Positions 35,969-45,649 of a stretch of DNA of 64,000 nucleotides are shown here, in pieces. The stretch's first letter is position 1. The number at the start of each line of letters is the position of its first letter. This stretch comes from an uncultured Flavobacteriaceae bacterium (lineage in GTDB: Bacteria > Bacteroidota > Bacteroidia > Flavobacteriales > Flavobacteriaceae), in contig CALSTP010000001.1 of assembly GCA_943789305.1 (NCBI GenBank), positions 720,178-784,177 on the forward strand, in the 5' to 3' direction. The notes beneath the pieces are model-generated. The model was not told the origin of the DNA and did not search any database. It saw only the letters and a program-made list of their open reading frames with translations. Position numbers and translations under genes: made by a program.

Positions 35969-36322
35969 TTATTTGTATTGACGCTCTTTGATACGTGCTT
36001 TTTTACCACGTAATTCTCTAAAGTAATAGATGCGAGCTCTTCGAACGCTTCCACGTTTGTTGACTTCTATTTTTTGAAGTGCTGGTAGGTTGATAGGGAA
36101 GATACGTTCAACTCCTATTTCTCCAGACATTTTTCTAATGGTGAAGGTTTTAGATAAACCTGTTCCTTTAATTTGAATAACTACACCTCTATAAAACTGG
36201 GTTCTTACTTTTTCTCCTTCTCGAATTTCGTAATACACAGTAATGGTGTCTCCAGCAGAGAATTCAGGAAATTCTTTTTTTTCAATGAATTGATCCTGAA
36301 CAAAATTGATTAATGTTTCCAT
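35969..36322 (-). CDS. rplS: 50S ribosomal protein L19
   Basis: 117 residues: FSAGDTITVYYEIREGEKVR, GVVIQIKGTGLSKTFTIRK and RVFPINLP-type GVERIFPINLP with the basic end. In many bacteria it follows trmD; here a lipoprotein lies between. Confidence 0.98.
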   Translation of the reverse strand: METLINFVQDQFIEKKEFPEFSAGDTITVYYEIREGEKVRTQFYRGVVIQIKGTGLSKTFTIRKMSGEIGVERIFPINLPALQKIEVNKRGSVRRARIYYFRELRGKKARIKERQYK

Positions 36323-36453
36323 TATTTTTACTTAAATATTTTTAACAAGCAACATGCACGATTTTCGTCAGAGGTTACATTGCGAGTGCAAAAATACCAA
36401 ATATTTTATTTTTTATATTCTTTTTTACAATAAAAATTTAAAAAAGTCTTTTT

Positions 36454-36825
36454 TCAAAAATTGATAACATCCAAACCGCTTTTTTTTATGATATGACAGT
36501 CGTCTGTAGCAAAGGTGTAGGGCGTTTTTTGAATTTGATTTCGACGAATTGAAACAAAATCTATTCGCTCAACAATTCCTTTAATATGCGGAATAGAATT
36601 ATCATTCAGGATGGGGTAGTAGATATCGCTTAAGTTATAATTTTCCAAACGAAGAGTATCTCCATTTGATAATCGTAAACTGTAAAAATCATCTAGAGCA
36701 GCACCAGTGACTTCAACTACCTCAGTTTTGAAAATCAAAGTACAGGAAAAATCAGTATTAGAATCATCCTCTGATTGGGAGCAACAAATCAAGAAAAACA
36801 GTAGAAGTAGGTAAATGTTTTTCAT
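36454..36825 (-). CDS. Hypothetical lipoprotein
   Basis: 123 residues with lipobox LLLFFLICCSQSEDD; either of two adjacent Cys could carry the lipid. A beta-rich domain follows with no motif I can name. It lies between trmD and rplS on the minus strand. Confidence 0.6.
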   Translation of the reverse strand: MKNIYLLLLFFLICCSQSEDDSNTDFSCTLIFKTEVVEVTGAALDDFYSLRLSNGDTLRLENYNLSDIYYPILNDNSIPHIKGIVERIDFVSIRRNQIQKTPYTFATDDCHIIKKSGLDVINF

Positions 36826-36856
36826 GAAGTATTAATTTTTTGTTTACTTAGTTTTT

Positions 36857-37537
36857 TTATTCCTTTTTCAAAAGATCAGGACGTAAAAGCTCTGTTCTTT
36901 TCAAAGCTTGTTTTTCTCTCCATTGTTCAACTTTTGGTGTGTTTCCAGAGGTTAGAATAGGAGGAACTTTCCATCCTTTGTAGTTTGCTGGGCGAGTATA
37001 AATAGGGGGGGCTAGAAGATTGTCCTGATAACTATCACTTAGGGCAGATGATTCATTTCCCAATACCCCTGGAATCAGTCGAATTATACTGTCACAAAAA
37101 ACTGCTGCTGCAAGCTCTCCGCCTGATAAAACAAAATCTCCAATGGAAATCTCTCTTGTAATAAAATGATCTCTTACCCGTTGATCTACTCCTTTATAAT
37201 GACCACAAAGAATAATTATATTTTCCTTTAGAGAACATTCATTTGAAATTTTTTGATTCAACTGTTCTCCGTCAGGAGTCATATAAATAATCTCTTCATA
37301 TTTACGCTCTTCTTTTAAAATAGATATGCATTTGTCAATAGGTTCAATCATCATTACCATTCCTGCTCCACCTCCAAAAGGGGCATCATCAACTTGCTTG
37401 TATTTTGTAGTGGTATAGTCCCTCAAATCATGAAAAAAAACCTCCACTTTTTTACCTTCAATAGCACGTTTTACGATTGAAACTTCGAAAGGACTTTTTA
37501 GAAGTTCAGGAAAAAGAGTAATGATATCAATTCGCAT
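36857..37537 (-). CDS. trmD: tRNA (guanine-N1)-methyltransferase
   Basis: 226 residues with the deep-trefoil-knot fold: [17 protein letters not shown] start, [20 protein letters not shown] and the [10 protein letters not shown] loop. It methylates G37 of tRNAs with a G at 36, keeping reading frame. Confidence 0.97.
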   Translation of the reverse strand: MRIDIITLFPELLKSPFEVSIVKRAIEGKKVEVFFHDLRDYTTTKYKQVDDAPFGGGAGMVMMIEPIDKCISILKEERKYEEIIYMTPDGEQLNQKISNECSLKENIIILCGHYKGVDQRVRDHFITREISIGDFVLSGGELAAAVFCDSIIRLIPGVLGNESSALSDSYQDNLLAPPIYTRPANYKGWKVPPILTSGNTPKVEQWREKQALKRTELLRPDLLKKE

Positions 37538-37612
37538 GAATCTGTTTTAGAAAACAAAGATGCGATTTTTAATTTTTTTAACAATTAATTTTTGCCGCAT
37601 TATAAAACAGGT

Positions 37613-38977
37613 TTATCTTCGAAACGAAATTCGTTCTTTCTCTCCCTTTGGATTTAGATATTCAAGATTTCGAATGTTATTGAAATTATATTGTCTTAAA
37701 TCATCAATCGTATATAAAGGATTGTCGTTTACCTCAAGAAGAACAGAATCAGGATTTAGTTCGGTCATATAATCGCCAGAATCTAAAACTCTTAAGCCAT
37801 ATTTCAAATTCTTTTTTTCTTTTTCTTCTTTACTGATATTCTGTAATGTCATCCTAAGAAAATTTGTTTGATTGATTATATTTAAAGTAATTACGGTATT
37901 GTTGACTTTCCCATTCCTGTAATACTCTACATTGACCTTATCTCCAGGGTGTTTACTTTCTAGATAACCCGTTAAGTCAGAGAAACTTTTGATTTTAATG
38001 TCATCTACAACAGTGATGATATCCTCTTCCTTTAAACCAGCTTTTTCTGCACCCATGCCTTTTTGAATATCAATAATGTATACCCCTTCTAAAACATCTA
38101 AACCTTCTGAATTTACTAGGTCTGGAGTAACCGGTGTACCAAAAATACCTATCAATCCTTTTTGAACACTTCCATATTCTACAAGGTCTTCAAAAACTTT
38201 TCTGGCAATATTACTTGGAACAGCAAAGGAGTAGCCTTGAAATCCACCACTCATTGAGGTGATAGCCGTATTGATTCCTATGAGTTCACCCTTAGTATTA
38301 ACCAAAGCCCCGCCGCTGTTTCCCATGTTTACTGCTGCATCGGTTTGAATAAATGATTGATTTTTTCGATCTCCTTTATTTAAATCTCTAGATTTTGCAC
38401 TTATAATTCCAGCAGTTACAGTTGAATTTAAATTAAATGGGTTTCCGATTGCTAGTACCCATTCCCCAATTTTAGCCTGATCAGAATCACCAAAATATAG
38501 GTAGGGAAGAGGTTTGTCTGTCTCAATTTTTAAAACAGCGATATCGGTGGTTGGGTCAGTTGCAATTAAAGTAGCTTGAAAACGTTTGTTGTCATTAGTT
38601 GTTATTTCCAGAGTTGTTGCATTTTCGATCACATGGTTGTTTGTCATAATATAGCCATCCGGTGATACGATAACCCCTGATCCAGTTCCAACTCGTGGAC
38701 GACTATCTACTCCTAAGAAATAGTTTAAATATTCATTTCCTGAATCACTTTTAGAGGTGTTCTTTACATGCACTACAGCACCAATACTATTATTAGCTGC
38801 AACAATGAAATCTGATGGAGCTACTGAGGTATTGCCAACATTCGCTGAAAAAGTCACAGGGATTATAGGACTAGATTCGTATTCAATGGACTTTGTATTA
38901 TAAAACGAAATGAATAACATAATCGTAAATCCTGAACTAATTAAGGATACTAAACTGAGTTTTAAGATTGTTTTCAT
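37613..38977 (-). CDS. degP: Do-type (DegP/DegQ) periplasmic serine protease
   Basis: 454 residues with an N-terminal signal anchor. The catalytic triad is clear: TNNHVIENA (His), DPTTDIAVLK (Asp) and NMGNSGGALVN (Ser). At least one PDZ domain (about residues 275-370; GMGAEKAGLKEEDIITVVDD) follows and a second, shorter one near the C-terminus (DSVLLEVNDNPLYTIDDL). It degrades or refolds misfolded envelope proteins. Confidence 0.94.
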   Translation of the reverse strand: MKTILKLSLVSLISSGFTIMLFISFYNTKSIEYESSPIIPVTFSANVGNTSVAPSDFIVAANNSIGAVVHVKNTSKSDSGNEYLNYFLGVDSRPRVGTGSGVIVSPDGYIMTNNHVIENATTLEITTNDNKRFQATLIATDPTTDIAVLKIETDKPLPYLYFGDSDQAKIGEWVLAIGNPFNLNSTVTAGIISAKSRDLNKGDRKNQSFIQTDAAVNMGNSGGALVNTKGELIGINTAITSMSGGFQGYSFAVPSNIARKVFEDLVEYGSVQKGLIGIFGTPVTPDLVNSEGLDVLEGVYIIDIQKGMGAEKAGLKEEDIITVVDDIKIKSFSDLTGYLESKHPGDKVNVEYYRNGKVNNTVITLNIINQTNFLRMTLQNISKEEKEKKNLKYGLRVLDSGDYMTELNPDSVLLEVNDNPLYTIDDLRQYNFNNIRNLEYLNPKGEKERISFRR

Positions 38978-38994
38978 AAGATTTTATTTTGAAC

Positions 38995-39025
38995 CAAAAT
39001 TATAAAAGTGTTTCCAAGGGCTAAA
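38995..39025 (-). promoter_or_regulatory. Candidate promoter for the Do-type protease (TTTA-N19-TAATTTTG)
   Basis: Minus strand: TTTA (39025-39022) 19 bases before TAATTTTG (39002-38995), then 17 bases to the ATG. The -33 box is one base off consensus. Confidence 0.5.
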
Positions 39026-39071
39026 GTGGTTTAACGTGTTTTTAACATCGATCTTTACCAAAAATATTGCG

Positions 39072-39079
39072 TAAATTTG
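39072..39079 (+). promoter_or_regulatory. Candidate -7 element (TAAATTTG) for dapF
   Basis: TAAATTTG 8 bases before the dapF ATG at 39088, implying a very short or leaderless mRNA if used. Confidence 0.35.
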
Positions 39080-39087
39080 TGAAATAT

Positions 39088-39867
39088 ATGGAACAGATTT
39101 TTTTTAAATATCAAGGAACAGGAAATGATTTTATCTTGATTGATGATCGTTCTAATTTCTTTCCCGAGAAAAATAAATCATTGATTAAACAACTTTGCGA
39201 TCGAAGATTCGGAATTGGATCAGATGGATTAATTTTATTACAAAATGCCTCTGAAAGTGATTTTAAAATGGTTTATTTCAATGCAAATGGGAGTATCGGT
39301 TCTTTATGTGGTAATGGTGCGCGATGTACAGTAGCTTTCGCTAAATATGTTGGATGTATTTCAGATGTTACAAAATTTGAAGCTTCTGATGGACTTCATA
39401 ATGCACGAATCGAGTCTGATATAATTTCTATAAAAATGCGTGATGTATTTGATGTAAAAAATTTCAATACACATATTTTTTTGGATACTGGCTCACCACA
39501 TCACGTTCAAATGGTAAAGGATTTGAAACAATACAATGTTTATGCTAATGGAAAACGTATTCGTGAGGGGGAACCTTACAATGAGTCGGGTTCTAATGTA
39601 AATTTTGTAGAGCAGATTTCAGAAAATAAATTTGCAATTAGAACATACGAACGTGGGGTTGAAGACGAAACACTTTCATGTGGAACCGGGGCAACAGCAG
39701 TTGCTTTAGCGATGCACTTTATTAAAAAAACAACCTCAAACTCAGTTGTTATTCAGGTAGAAGGCGGAACTTTGGAAATTGAATTTGAACCTACACAAAA
39801 GGGTTACCAGAATATTTTTCTTTCAGGTCCCGCAGAACAGGTGTATTCAGGAACTTTAAACTTTTAA
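39088..39867 (+). CDS. dapF: Diaminopimelate epimerase
   Basis: 259 residues from ATG 39088 (a TTG at 39067 and a GTG at 39079 also lie in frame). It converts LL- to meso-diaminopimelate for lysine and peptidoglycan. Both catalytic Cys are present: SLCGNGARCT and LSCGTGATA, plus YQGTGNDFILIDDR at the start. It opens a plus-strand trio with a GNAT gene and mltG. Confidence 0.96.
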   Translation: MEQIFFKYQGTGNDFILIDDRSNFFPEKNKSLIKQLCDRRFGIGSDGLILLQNASESDFKMVYFNANGSIGSLCGNGARCTVAFAKYVGCISDVTKFEASDGLHNARIESDIISIKMRDVFDVKNFNTHIFLDTGSPHHVQMVKDLKQYNVYANGKRIREGEPYNESGSNVNFVEQISENKFAIRTYERGVEDETLSCGTGATAVALAMHFIKKTTSNSVVIQVEGGTLEIEFEPTQKGYQNIFLSGPAEQVYSGTLNF

Positions 39868-39869
39868 TA

Positions 39870-40349
39870 TTGAATCTATCATTAAATCTTCGATCTTTAG
39901 AGCCTGATGATATTAATTTTTTATTGAGGATAGAAAATGATGAAAGTTTGTGGAAATATTCAAATACCACAAAACCCTATTCTAGAGAAGTTTTACAAAC
40001 TCATATAGAAAATTCAAAAGAAGATTTTTTTACTGCTAAGCAACAGCGTTTTGTTCTGAACGATTTTGAAAGCAATATTTATGGTTTGATCGACTTGTTT
40101 GATTACGATCATCAAAATTCTAGAGCATCTATAGGAATTGTAATTGCGAGTGAGTGGAGGAGAAATGGGTTTGCTAAATCTGGTCTAAAATTACTTCAAA
40201 AACATGCAGTTGAACAATTAAATTTGAGTCAACTTTATGCCTATGTTGGCATTGATAATATTCCAAGTCGAGCTTTATTTAAAGCAGCGGGCTTTCAAGA
40301 AAAACTAATCACAGATAAAATCCTAGTACAAAAAAAGATAAATGCATAG
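39870..40349 (+). CDS. GNAT-family N-acetyltransferase
   Basis: 159 residues: the N-terminal LRSLEPDDINFLLRIENDE, the acetyl-CoA loop VIASEWRRNGFAKSGLKLL and the IPSRALFKAAGF end are those of RimJ/SpeG-type acetyltransferases. Substrate unknown. The start is TTG at 39870, two bases after dapF. Confidence 0.85.
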   Translation: MNLSLNLRSLEPDDINFLLRIENDESLWKYSNTTKPYSREVLQTHIENSKEDFFTAKQQRFVLNDFESNIYGLIDLFDYDHQNSRASIGIVIASEWRRNGFAKSGLKLLQKHAVEQLNLSQLYAYVGIDNIPSRALFKAAGFQEKLITDKILVQKKINA

Positions 40350-41385
40350 AAAAAGAATAATCAGTTTTATTATCATCATTGGAATGGGTATTGGTTTATA
40401 TTTTACCTACTCTTTTTATCGAGTATTTTTTAAACCTAATACGGCATTTTCTAACGAAGAATCTTATGTGTTTATTGAAAATGAATCTAGTTTTCAAGAT
40501 GTTCTAGAAGAACTGGAAGACCTACTCATTTCTATAAATGATTTTAAAATTGCAGCGCAAAAAAAAGGATATGATTTTAGAGTCAAGGGAGGTAAGTATA
40601 CTTTAAAAAAAGGGTTAAATAACCATGAGATAGTAAATGTTTTAAGAAGTAAAAGTACTCCTGTCAAAGTTATATTCAATAACCAGGAACGTTTAGAAAA
40701 TTTGGCTGGAAGAGTTGCTCAACAAATTGCTCCTGACAGCTTATCATTATTAAACGCTTTTCGAGATGAAAAATTTCTCCAATCTAATGGTTTTAACAAA
40801 AAATCTGCGCTTTCAATGTACCTTCCCAATTCATATGAATTATTTTGGAATTCTAGTGCTGAGGGTTTTAGGGAACGAATGTTGAAAGAGTACAAACGTT
40901 TTTGGAATTCAGAACGATTAGAAAAAGCAAAGGCATTGAATCTTAGTCCAATAGAGGTGATTTCTTTGGCCGCTATTGTTCAAAAAGAAACAGCTAAGGT
41001 TGATGAGCGTAAAAAAATTGCTGGAGTTTATCTCAACCGTTTGAAAAAACAAATGCATTTGGATGCAGATCCTACTGTGATTTATTCATTAAAAGAAAAA
41101 TATCAAAATTTTGACACCATCATCAGAAGAGTTTTAAGAAAAGATTTAAAGATAGTTTCTCCTTATAATACATACAAAAATAAAGGAATTCCTCCAGGAC
41201 CGATTGCCATGCCTGATTTCTCGTCAATAAAAGCTGTTCTAAATCCCGAAACACACAATTATTTATACTTCGTTGCTAACCCAAAACAACCGGGTTATCA
41301 TATGTTTGCAAATACATATATTACCCATATTCGAAACAGTAAGATTTACTACAGATGGATAAATAGTCAAAGACTATATCGATAA
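40342..41385 (+). CDS. mltG: Endolytic transglycosylase MltG
   Basis: 347 residues: one N-terminal membrane helix (about 6-26), a LysM-like part and the YceG domain with the catalytic Glu in SLAAIVQKETAKVDERKKIA and the LDADPTVIYSL, YKNKGIPPGPIAMP motifs. It cuts nascent glycan strands. Overlaps the GNAT gene by eight bases. Confidence 0.95.
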   Translation: MHRKRIISFIIIIGMGIGLYFTYSFYRVFFKPNTAFSNEESYVFIENESSFQDVLEELEDLLISINDFKIAAQKKGYDFRVKGGKYTLKKGLNNHEIVNVLRSKSTPVKVIFNNQERLENLAGRVAQQIAPDSLSLLNAFRDEKFLQSNGFNKKSALSMYLPNSYELFWNSSAEGFRERMLKEYKRFWNSERLEKAKALNLSPIEVISLAAIVQKETAKVDERKKIAGVYLNRLKKQMHLDADPTVIYSLKEKYQNFDTIIRRVLRKDLKIVSPYNTYKNKGIPPGPIAMPDFSSIKAVLNPETHNYLYFVANPKQPGYHMFANTYITHIRNSKIYYRWINSQRLYR

Positions 41386-42117
41386 AGGGTCTTTGCTAAT
41401 AATAAAAATTACTGGGCGCTTGTGCAGGGAAATTTTTAACTTTTTCCAGTGTTTCACTGAATGTGTTTTAATGTACTCAGTTGGAAGCGATAGGTCACAA
41501 GCAATACAAATTTCTGTATTTCGATCAAGAGTTGTCATTAAATCAGAGAGTAATTGATCATTTCTGTATGGAGTTTCTATGAAAAGTTGAGGTTGATTGT
41601 AGTCAAAAGATTTTTTTTCTAGAATTTTTATTTCTTTTTTTCTTTTTGATTGATCAATAGGTAAATATCCATTGAAAGCAAAATTTTGGCCATTTAACCC
41701 CGAACCCATAAGTGCCAATGGGATTGAAGAAGGACCTACCAAAGGTCGGACAGTAATGTTTTTGCGATGAGCCATTTTTACAATTTCTGCTCCTGGATCT
41801 GCAATTCCAGGGCATCCTGCATCAGAAATCACACCCATTGAAATTCCTTCTTTTGCAGGGTCTAGGTAGGTAAGCATTTCTTCGGGGGCTGTGAATTTGT
41901 TCAAGGGGTAAAGATGAAGAGTTGTTTGATCTTTTTTTGGATATATCCTTTTGATAAAGCGTCGAGCCTCCTTTTCATTTTCAACTATAAAATGGTTGAT
42001 GTCCTCAATTACTTTCCTAACCGTTAAAGGAAGTACTTCCATAGGAGCATTCTCACCTAAAGGAGATGGAATTAGATATAGAGTTCCTTGCTTAGAGGGA
42101 TCATCTATTGTTTCCAT
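41374..42117 (-). CDS. RsmI-like tetrapyrrole-methylase-fold methyltransferase
   Basis: 247 residues with the SAM-binding features LYLIPSPLGENAPMEVLP, VISDAGCPGIADPGAEIV, LVGPSSIPLALMGSGLNGQ. It is related to RsmI (2'-O-methylation of C1402 in 16S rRNA) but diverges in the N-terminal part, as is usual in Bacteroidota. Convergent with mltG (12-base overlap) and overlapping the phosphatase gene upstream by 13 bases. Confidence 0.87.
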   Translation of the reverse strand: METIDDPSKQGTLYLIPSPLGENAPMEVLPLTVRKVIEDINHFIVENEKEARRFIKRIYPKKDQTTLHLYPLNKFTAPEEMLTYLDPAKEGISMGVISDAGCPGIADPGAEIVKMAHRKNITVRPLVGPSSIPLALMGSGLNGQNFAFNGYLPIDQSKRKKEIKILEKKSFDYNQPQLFIETPYRNDQLLSDLMTTLDRNTEICIACDLSLPTEYIKTHSVKHWKKLKISLHKRPVIFIISKDPLSI

Positions 42118-42548
42118 GAATCAATAATTTCTTTACAGACTTTTTCGATTTTATTAAAAACAATCTCGAACCCCTGGTTACCAAAATAATAAGGATCTTC
42201 AACCTCTTCGTTTGTCAATAACAATTTCACTTTACTTCTTTCTTTTTCTGTTTGTGATAGCTCTAATACATTTTTTAGGTTTTGTCGATCCATTACAAAA
42301 ATATGGTCAAATGAATCAAAATCTGATCGGGTAAATTGTCTTGCTTGTTGTTTACTAATGTCGATGCCGTGATTCAAAGCGGTTTTGATACTTCTCGGAT
42401 CAGGGGTACTTCCAATATGGTAACTAGCTGTCCCTGCGGAGTCGACTGTGATAGAAAATTCTTTTGAGAGTTGCTCAAAAATCCCATGAGCTAGGGGAGA
42501 CCTACAAATATTCCCAAGGCAAACCATAAGAACATTTCCTTTCCCCAT
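42105..42548 (-). CDS. Low-molecular-weight protein-tyrosine phosphatase
   Basis: 147 residues from ATG 42548. The P-loop VCLGNICRSPLAHG (Cys-x5-Arg) and the acid DPYYFG near the end define the class. In bacteria it often reverses tyrosine kinases of capsule export; no kinase is near. Confidence 0.95.
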   Translation of the reverse strand: MGKGNVLMVCLGNICRSPLAHGIFEQLSKEFSITVDSAGTASYHIGSTPDPRSIKTALNHGIDISKQQARQFTRSDFDSFDHIFVMDRQNLKNVLELSQTEKERSKVKLLLTNEEVEDPYYFGNQGFEIVFNKIEKVCKEIIDSWKQ

Positions 42549-42558
42549 CAATCAAAAC

Positions 42559-43986
42559 TTATAAGGTTAGTTTTTGATTGAGATCTTCTACGTACTTCCT
42601 GAATTGTTTGTCGGTAAAGGTGAGATTGTCTACTGTTTTACAGGCGTGTAATACAGTTGCATGGTCCCTTTTCCCAATTTGACTTCCAATACTAGCCAAA
42701 GATGCTTTGGTGTATTTTTTAGCAAAATACATTGCCAGTTGTCTTGCTTGAACAATGTGGCGTTTTCTTGTTTTTGACTGAAGGGTTTCAACATCCATTT
42801 GGAAGTATTCTGATACTACTTTTTGAATGTAATCAATTGAAACTTCTCGTTTGGTGTGCTTGACAAACTTTTCAACAATCTCTTTTGCTAGTTCAATTGT
42901 AATTTCTACTTTGTTGAAAGATGATTGTGCAATAAGTGAAATGATAGCTCCTTCAAGTTCTCGTATATTTGATTTAATGTTTTTTGCAACATACTCAATG
43001 ATCGGTTCCTCAATTACAACTCCATCACGGTAGAGCTTATTCTTTAAAATAGAAATACGAGTTTCAAAATCAGGAGGTTGTAATTCAGCAGATAGGCCCC
43101 ATTTGAATCTTGAAAGTAAACGTTGCTCAATATCCTGCATGTCAACAGGCGCTTTATCCGAAGTCAGAATTACCTGCTTCCCGTTTTGATGTAAATGATT
43201 GAATATGTGAAAAAATACATCTTGAGTTCCAGTTTTTCCTGAAAGGAACTGTACATCATCAATAATTAAGACATCGATAATTTGATAAAAATGAATAAAA
43301 TCATTTCTATTATTTTTCTTGACTGATTCAATGTACTGTTGAGTAAATTTTTCAGCTGAAATATAAAGTACTGTTTTGTCTGCGTATTTTTCTTTTATTT
43401 GAACACCTATAGCGTGAGCTAAGTGTGTTTTGCCTAAACCTACATTACCAAAAATAAGTAGTGGATTGAAAGAGGTGCCTCCGGGTTTATTTGCAACTGC
43501 AAACCCAGCAGATCTTGCTAGACGATTTGAATCCCCTTCAAGGAAATTGTGAAAGTTATAATTAGGGTTCAGTTGAGATTCAATTTGTAAGTTTCGAATA
43601 CCTGGAATAATAAAAGGATTCTTCAATTCTGAACTCAAAGTACTCATGGGTGCTTCAACATTTTGTGCCGACACTTGCGATTGTTGAGAACTTGGAATAC
43701 TTTCTGTGAAGGGTTGTTTAGTACCTAAAGTGTTTTCCATTTTGATTACATAAACCAAACGAGCGTCTTCTCCGAGCTCTTGGGTCAAAGCTATTTTAAG
43801 TAATTTCACGTAATGTTCTTCAAGCCATTCGTAAAAAAACTTACTCGGAACCTGAATACTCAATCCTTTTTGACTCAATTTTAAGGGTACGATGGGCTCA
43901 AACCAAGTTTTATATGCTTGTGGTTGTATGTTATCCTTTATAAAGGATAGACAATTATTCCAAGAAGAATGTGCAGTTTTTTGCAT
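42559..43986 (-). CDS. dnaA: Chromosomal replication initiator DnaA
   Basis: 475 residues: domain I (1-80), linker, AAA+ domain with GNVGLGKTHLAHAIG, LIIDDVQFLSGK, and the C-terminal DNA-binding helix-turn-helix (IGSQIGKRDHATVLHACKTV). It binds DnaA boxes at oriC. The upstream spacer has no DnaA box that I can see, so oriC may lie elsewhere. Confidence 0.98.
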   Translation of the reverse strand: MQKTAHSSWNNCLSFIKDNIQPQAYKTWFEPIVPLKLSQKGLSIQVPSKFFYEWLEEHYVKLLKIALTQELGEDARLVYVIKMENTLGTKQPFTESIPSSQQSQVSAQNVEAPMSTLSSELKNPFIIPGIRNLQIESQLNPNYNFHNFLEGDSNRLARSAGFAVANKPGGTSFNPLLIFGNVGLGKTHLAHAIGVQIKEKYADKTVLYISAEKFTQQYIESVKKNNRNDFIHFYQIIDVLIIDDVQFLSGKTGTQDVFFHIFNHLHQNGKQVILTSDKAPVDMQDIEQRLLSRFKWGLSAELQPPDFETRISILKNKLYRDGVVIEEPIIEYVAKNIKSNIRELEGAIISLIAQSSFNKVEITIELAKEIVEKFVKHTKREVSIDYIQKVVSEYFQMDVETLQSKTRKRHIVQARQLAMYFAKKYTKASLASIGSQIGKRDHATVLHACKTVDNLTFTDKQFRKYVEDLNQKLTL

Positions 43987-44060
43987 TAATAATAGATACT
44001 CAAAAATGTGATTTAATGTTGTGATTTCTAACTTGACAACTACAATACAAATATTAATTC

Positions 44061-44078
44061 TTTTTTTTTAAAAAAAAA
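44061..44078. repeat. T9A9 palindromic tract
   Basis: Nine T then nine A in the spacer between dnaA and the thioesterase gene. Such tracts bend or open DNA. Confidence 0.8.
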
Positions 44079-44081
44079 GTA

Positions 44082-44129
44082 GTTTTCCTATTGATTTTTA
44101 ACTTTTTTTTTCGGAGTTTATAGGAAAAC
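44082..44129. repeat. Perfect 10-bp inverted repeat upstream of dnaA
   Basis: GTTTTCCTAT (44082-44091) and ATAGGAAAAC (44120-44129), separated by 28 bases, about 100 bases upstream of the dnaA ATG and 25 bases before the thioesterase start. A protein-binding site or a hairpin in RNA; no regulator known to me. Confidence 0.75.
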
Positions 44130-44153
44130 ATAAACGTTGTTGAATTTTAGCAA

Positions 44154-44561
44154 GTGAATAAATATATTTCAAAACCAATACTTATTAGATATGGCGAAAC
44201 CGATCAGATGGGAATCGTTCATCACAGCAACTACTTGCGCTATTTTGAAGTAGCTCGACTTGAGTGGCTTAGTTTTCTTGGAGTGTCCTATAAGTCAATG
44301 GAAAAGGAGGGTGTAATTATGCCAGTCATTGATGTAAACCTCTCATATAAAACGCCAGCACTTTTTGATGACAAAATTATTGTGGAGGTTCGATTGAACG
44401 AAATTCCGAAAGTTAAAATGAAATTTTCTTATTCAATAAAGAATCAAAATGATCAAATTGTATGTTTAGGAGAAACAACTTTGGTATTTTTGAATTCAAA
44501 AACTAGAAAGCCGATGCGTTGTCCAGAAAAATTTAAAAGCCTTTTTTTGGGAGAGGAATAG
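44154..44561 (+). CDS. Acyl-CoA thioesterase, YbgC/4-hydroxybenzoyl-CoA thioesterase family
   Basis: 135 residues, hotdog fold: RYGETDQMGIVHHSNYLRYF with the catalytic Asp/His region, EVARLEWLSFLGVSY and RLNEIPKVKMKFSY. It hydrolyses acyl-CoA. The start is GTG at 44154. Its 3' end overlaps ribD by 29 bases. Confidence 0.92.
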   Translation: MNKYISKPILIRYGETDQMGIVHHSNYLRYFEVARLEWLSFLGVSYKSMEKEGVIMPVIDVNLSYKTPALFDDKIIVEVRLNEIPKVKMKFSYSIKNQNDQIVCLGETTLVFLNSKTRKPMRCPEKFKSLFLGEE

Positions 44562-45594
44562 AAATTTGTAGTACATCTTTTTCAATTTGAATTCTACTTT
44601 TAACTTTACCACCTAGTATAGGGCTTTTAATACCATTAATTATTTCTTTAGGAGAAATGATAGTTCGAGCCTCATCCCAAAGATTATTGTTAATAAAATA
44701 TTGAATAGTTTTTGTTCCTCCCTCAACAATTAGAGATTGTATATTTTTTTCATACAATACAGACATTATTTTTGGTAATACATTTTTGGGATCAGTAATA
44801 ATTACCTCTTTGTTTGAAACCTCTTTTTTGGATGAAAAGAGAAGAGTAGGATTATCATCCCTTAGCATAATTGAATCTTTTGGAATTCTACCCTTTAGGT
44901 CAACTACAATTCTTAACGGCGAACTTCCCTTTATTTTTCTATTGGTTAGTTTAGGATTATCATCAATTACAGTTTGAACTCCTACCAGAATACTTTGTTC
45001 TTGAGATCTCCACAAATGAGAATGTAGTTTTGAAGTATCACTTGAAAGCCAAAAAGGTTCCTTAGCCGATCGTTTATTTTTTAAAGGAGCAATAAAACCA
45101 TCCAAACTTTGGGCCCATTTGAGGATAATGTAGGGTCTTTTTTTTAGATGAAAAGTAAAAAAGCGTTTATTCAATTCTTTGGCTTCTTCTTCTAGTACTC
45201 CAAAAACTATTTCACATCCATTAGCTTTTAATTTTTCAATTCCTTTACCATTAACTTCTTTAAAAGGATCATAGCAACCGATAATAACTTTTGAAATCTT
45301 TGATAAAATAATTAGGTCACTACAGGGAGGAGTTGATCCAAAGTGATTGCATGGTTCCAGATTTACATACAAAGTGCATTGACTTAGGATGGATTTATTT
45401 TTAAGATTCTGGATTGCAAGAACTTCTGCATGGGGTTCTCCTTTTTTTTGGTGCCAACCTTCACTTACAATTTTGCCTTTATGGACAAGAACACATCCTA
45501 CAAGGGGGTTGGGGTAGGTCTGCCCAAGACCCAGTAAAGCAAGATCCAGGCAACGTTGCATAAATTTTATGTGAATAGGATCTTTTTTATTCAT
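44533..45594 (-). CDS. ribD: Riboflavin biosynthesis bifunctional deaminase-reductase
   Basis: 353 residues. The N-terminal deaminase has the zinc signature HAEVLAI and LEPCNHFGSTPPCSD; the C-terminal reductase has RPYIILKWAQSLDGFIAP and the VGVQTVIDDNPKLTNR motifs. Riboflavin synthesis. No FMN riboswitch seen upstream. Confidence 0.95.
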   Translation of the reverse strand: MNKKDPIHIKFMQRCLDLALLGLGQTYPNPLVGCVLVHKGKIVSEGWHQKKGEPHAEVLAIQNLKNKSILSQCTLYVNLEPCNHFGSTPPCSDLIILSKISKVIIGCYDPFKEVNGKGIEKLKANGCEIVFGVLEEEAKELNKRFFTFHLKKRPYIILKWAQSLDGFIAPLKNKRSAKEPFWLSSDTSKLHSHLWRSQEQSILVGVQTVIDDNPKLTNRKIKGSSPLRIVVDLKGRIPKDSIMLRDDNPTLLFSSKKEVSNKEVIITDPKNVLPKIMSVLYEKNIQSLIVEGGTKTIQYFINNNLWDEARTIISPKEIINGIKSPILGGKVKSRIQIEKDVLQISIPLPKKGF

Positions 45595-45649
45595 GTTAAG
45601 AAATGAAATAGTATTATTTTTAGAAAGTATAAAAATACTAAAGTATTAA

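Noticed and set aside
43987-44153. Chromosomal origin next to dnaA
   Set aside because: No TTATCCACA-like DnaA boxes could be found by eye in this spacer; the origin may be elsewhere.
45595-45649. FMN riboswitch ahead of ribD
   Set aside because: Only 55 bases of A/T-rich DNA with none of the conserved riboswitch elements.
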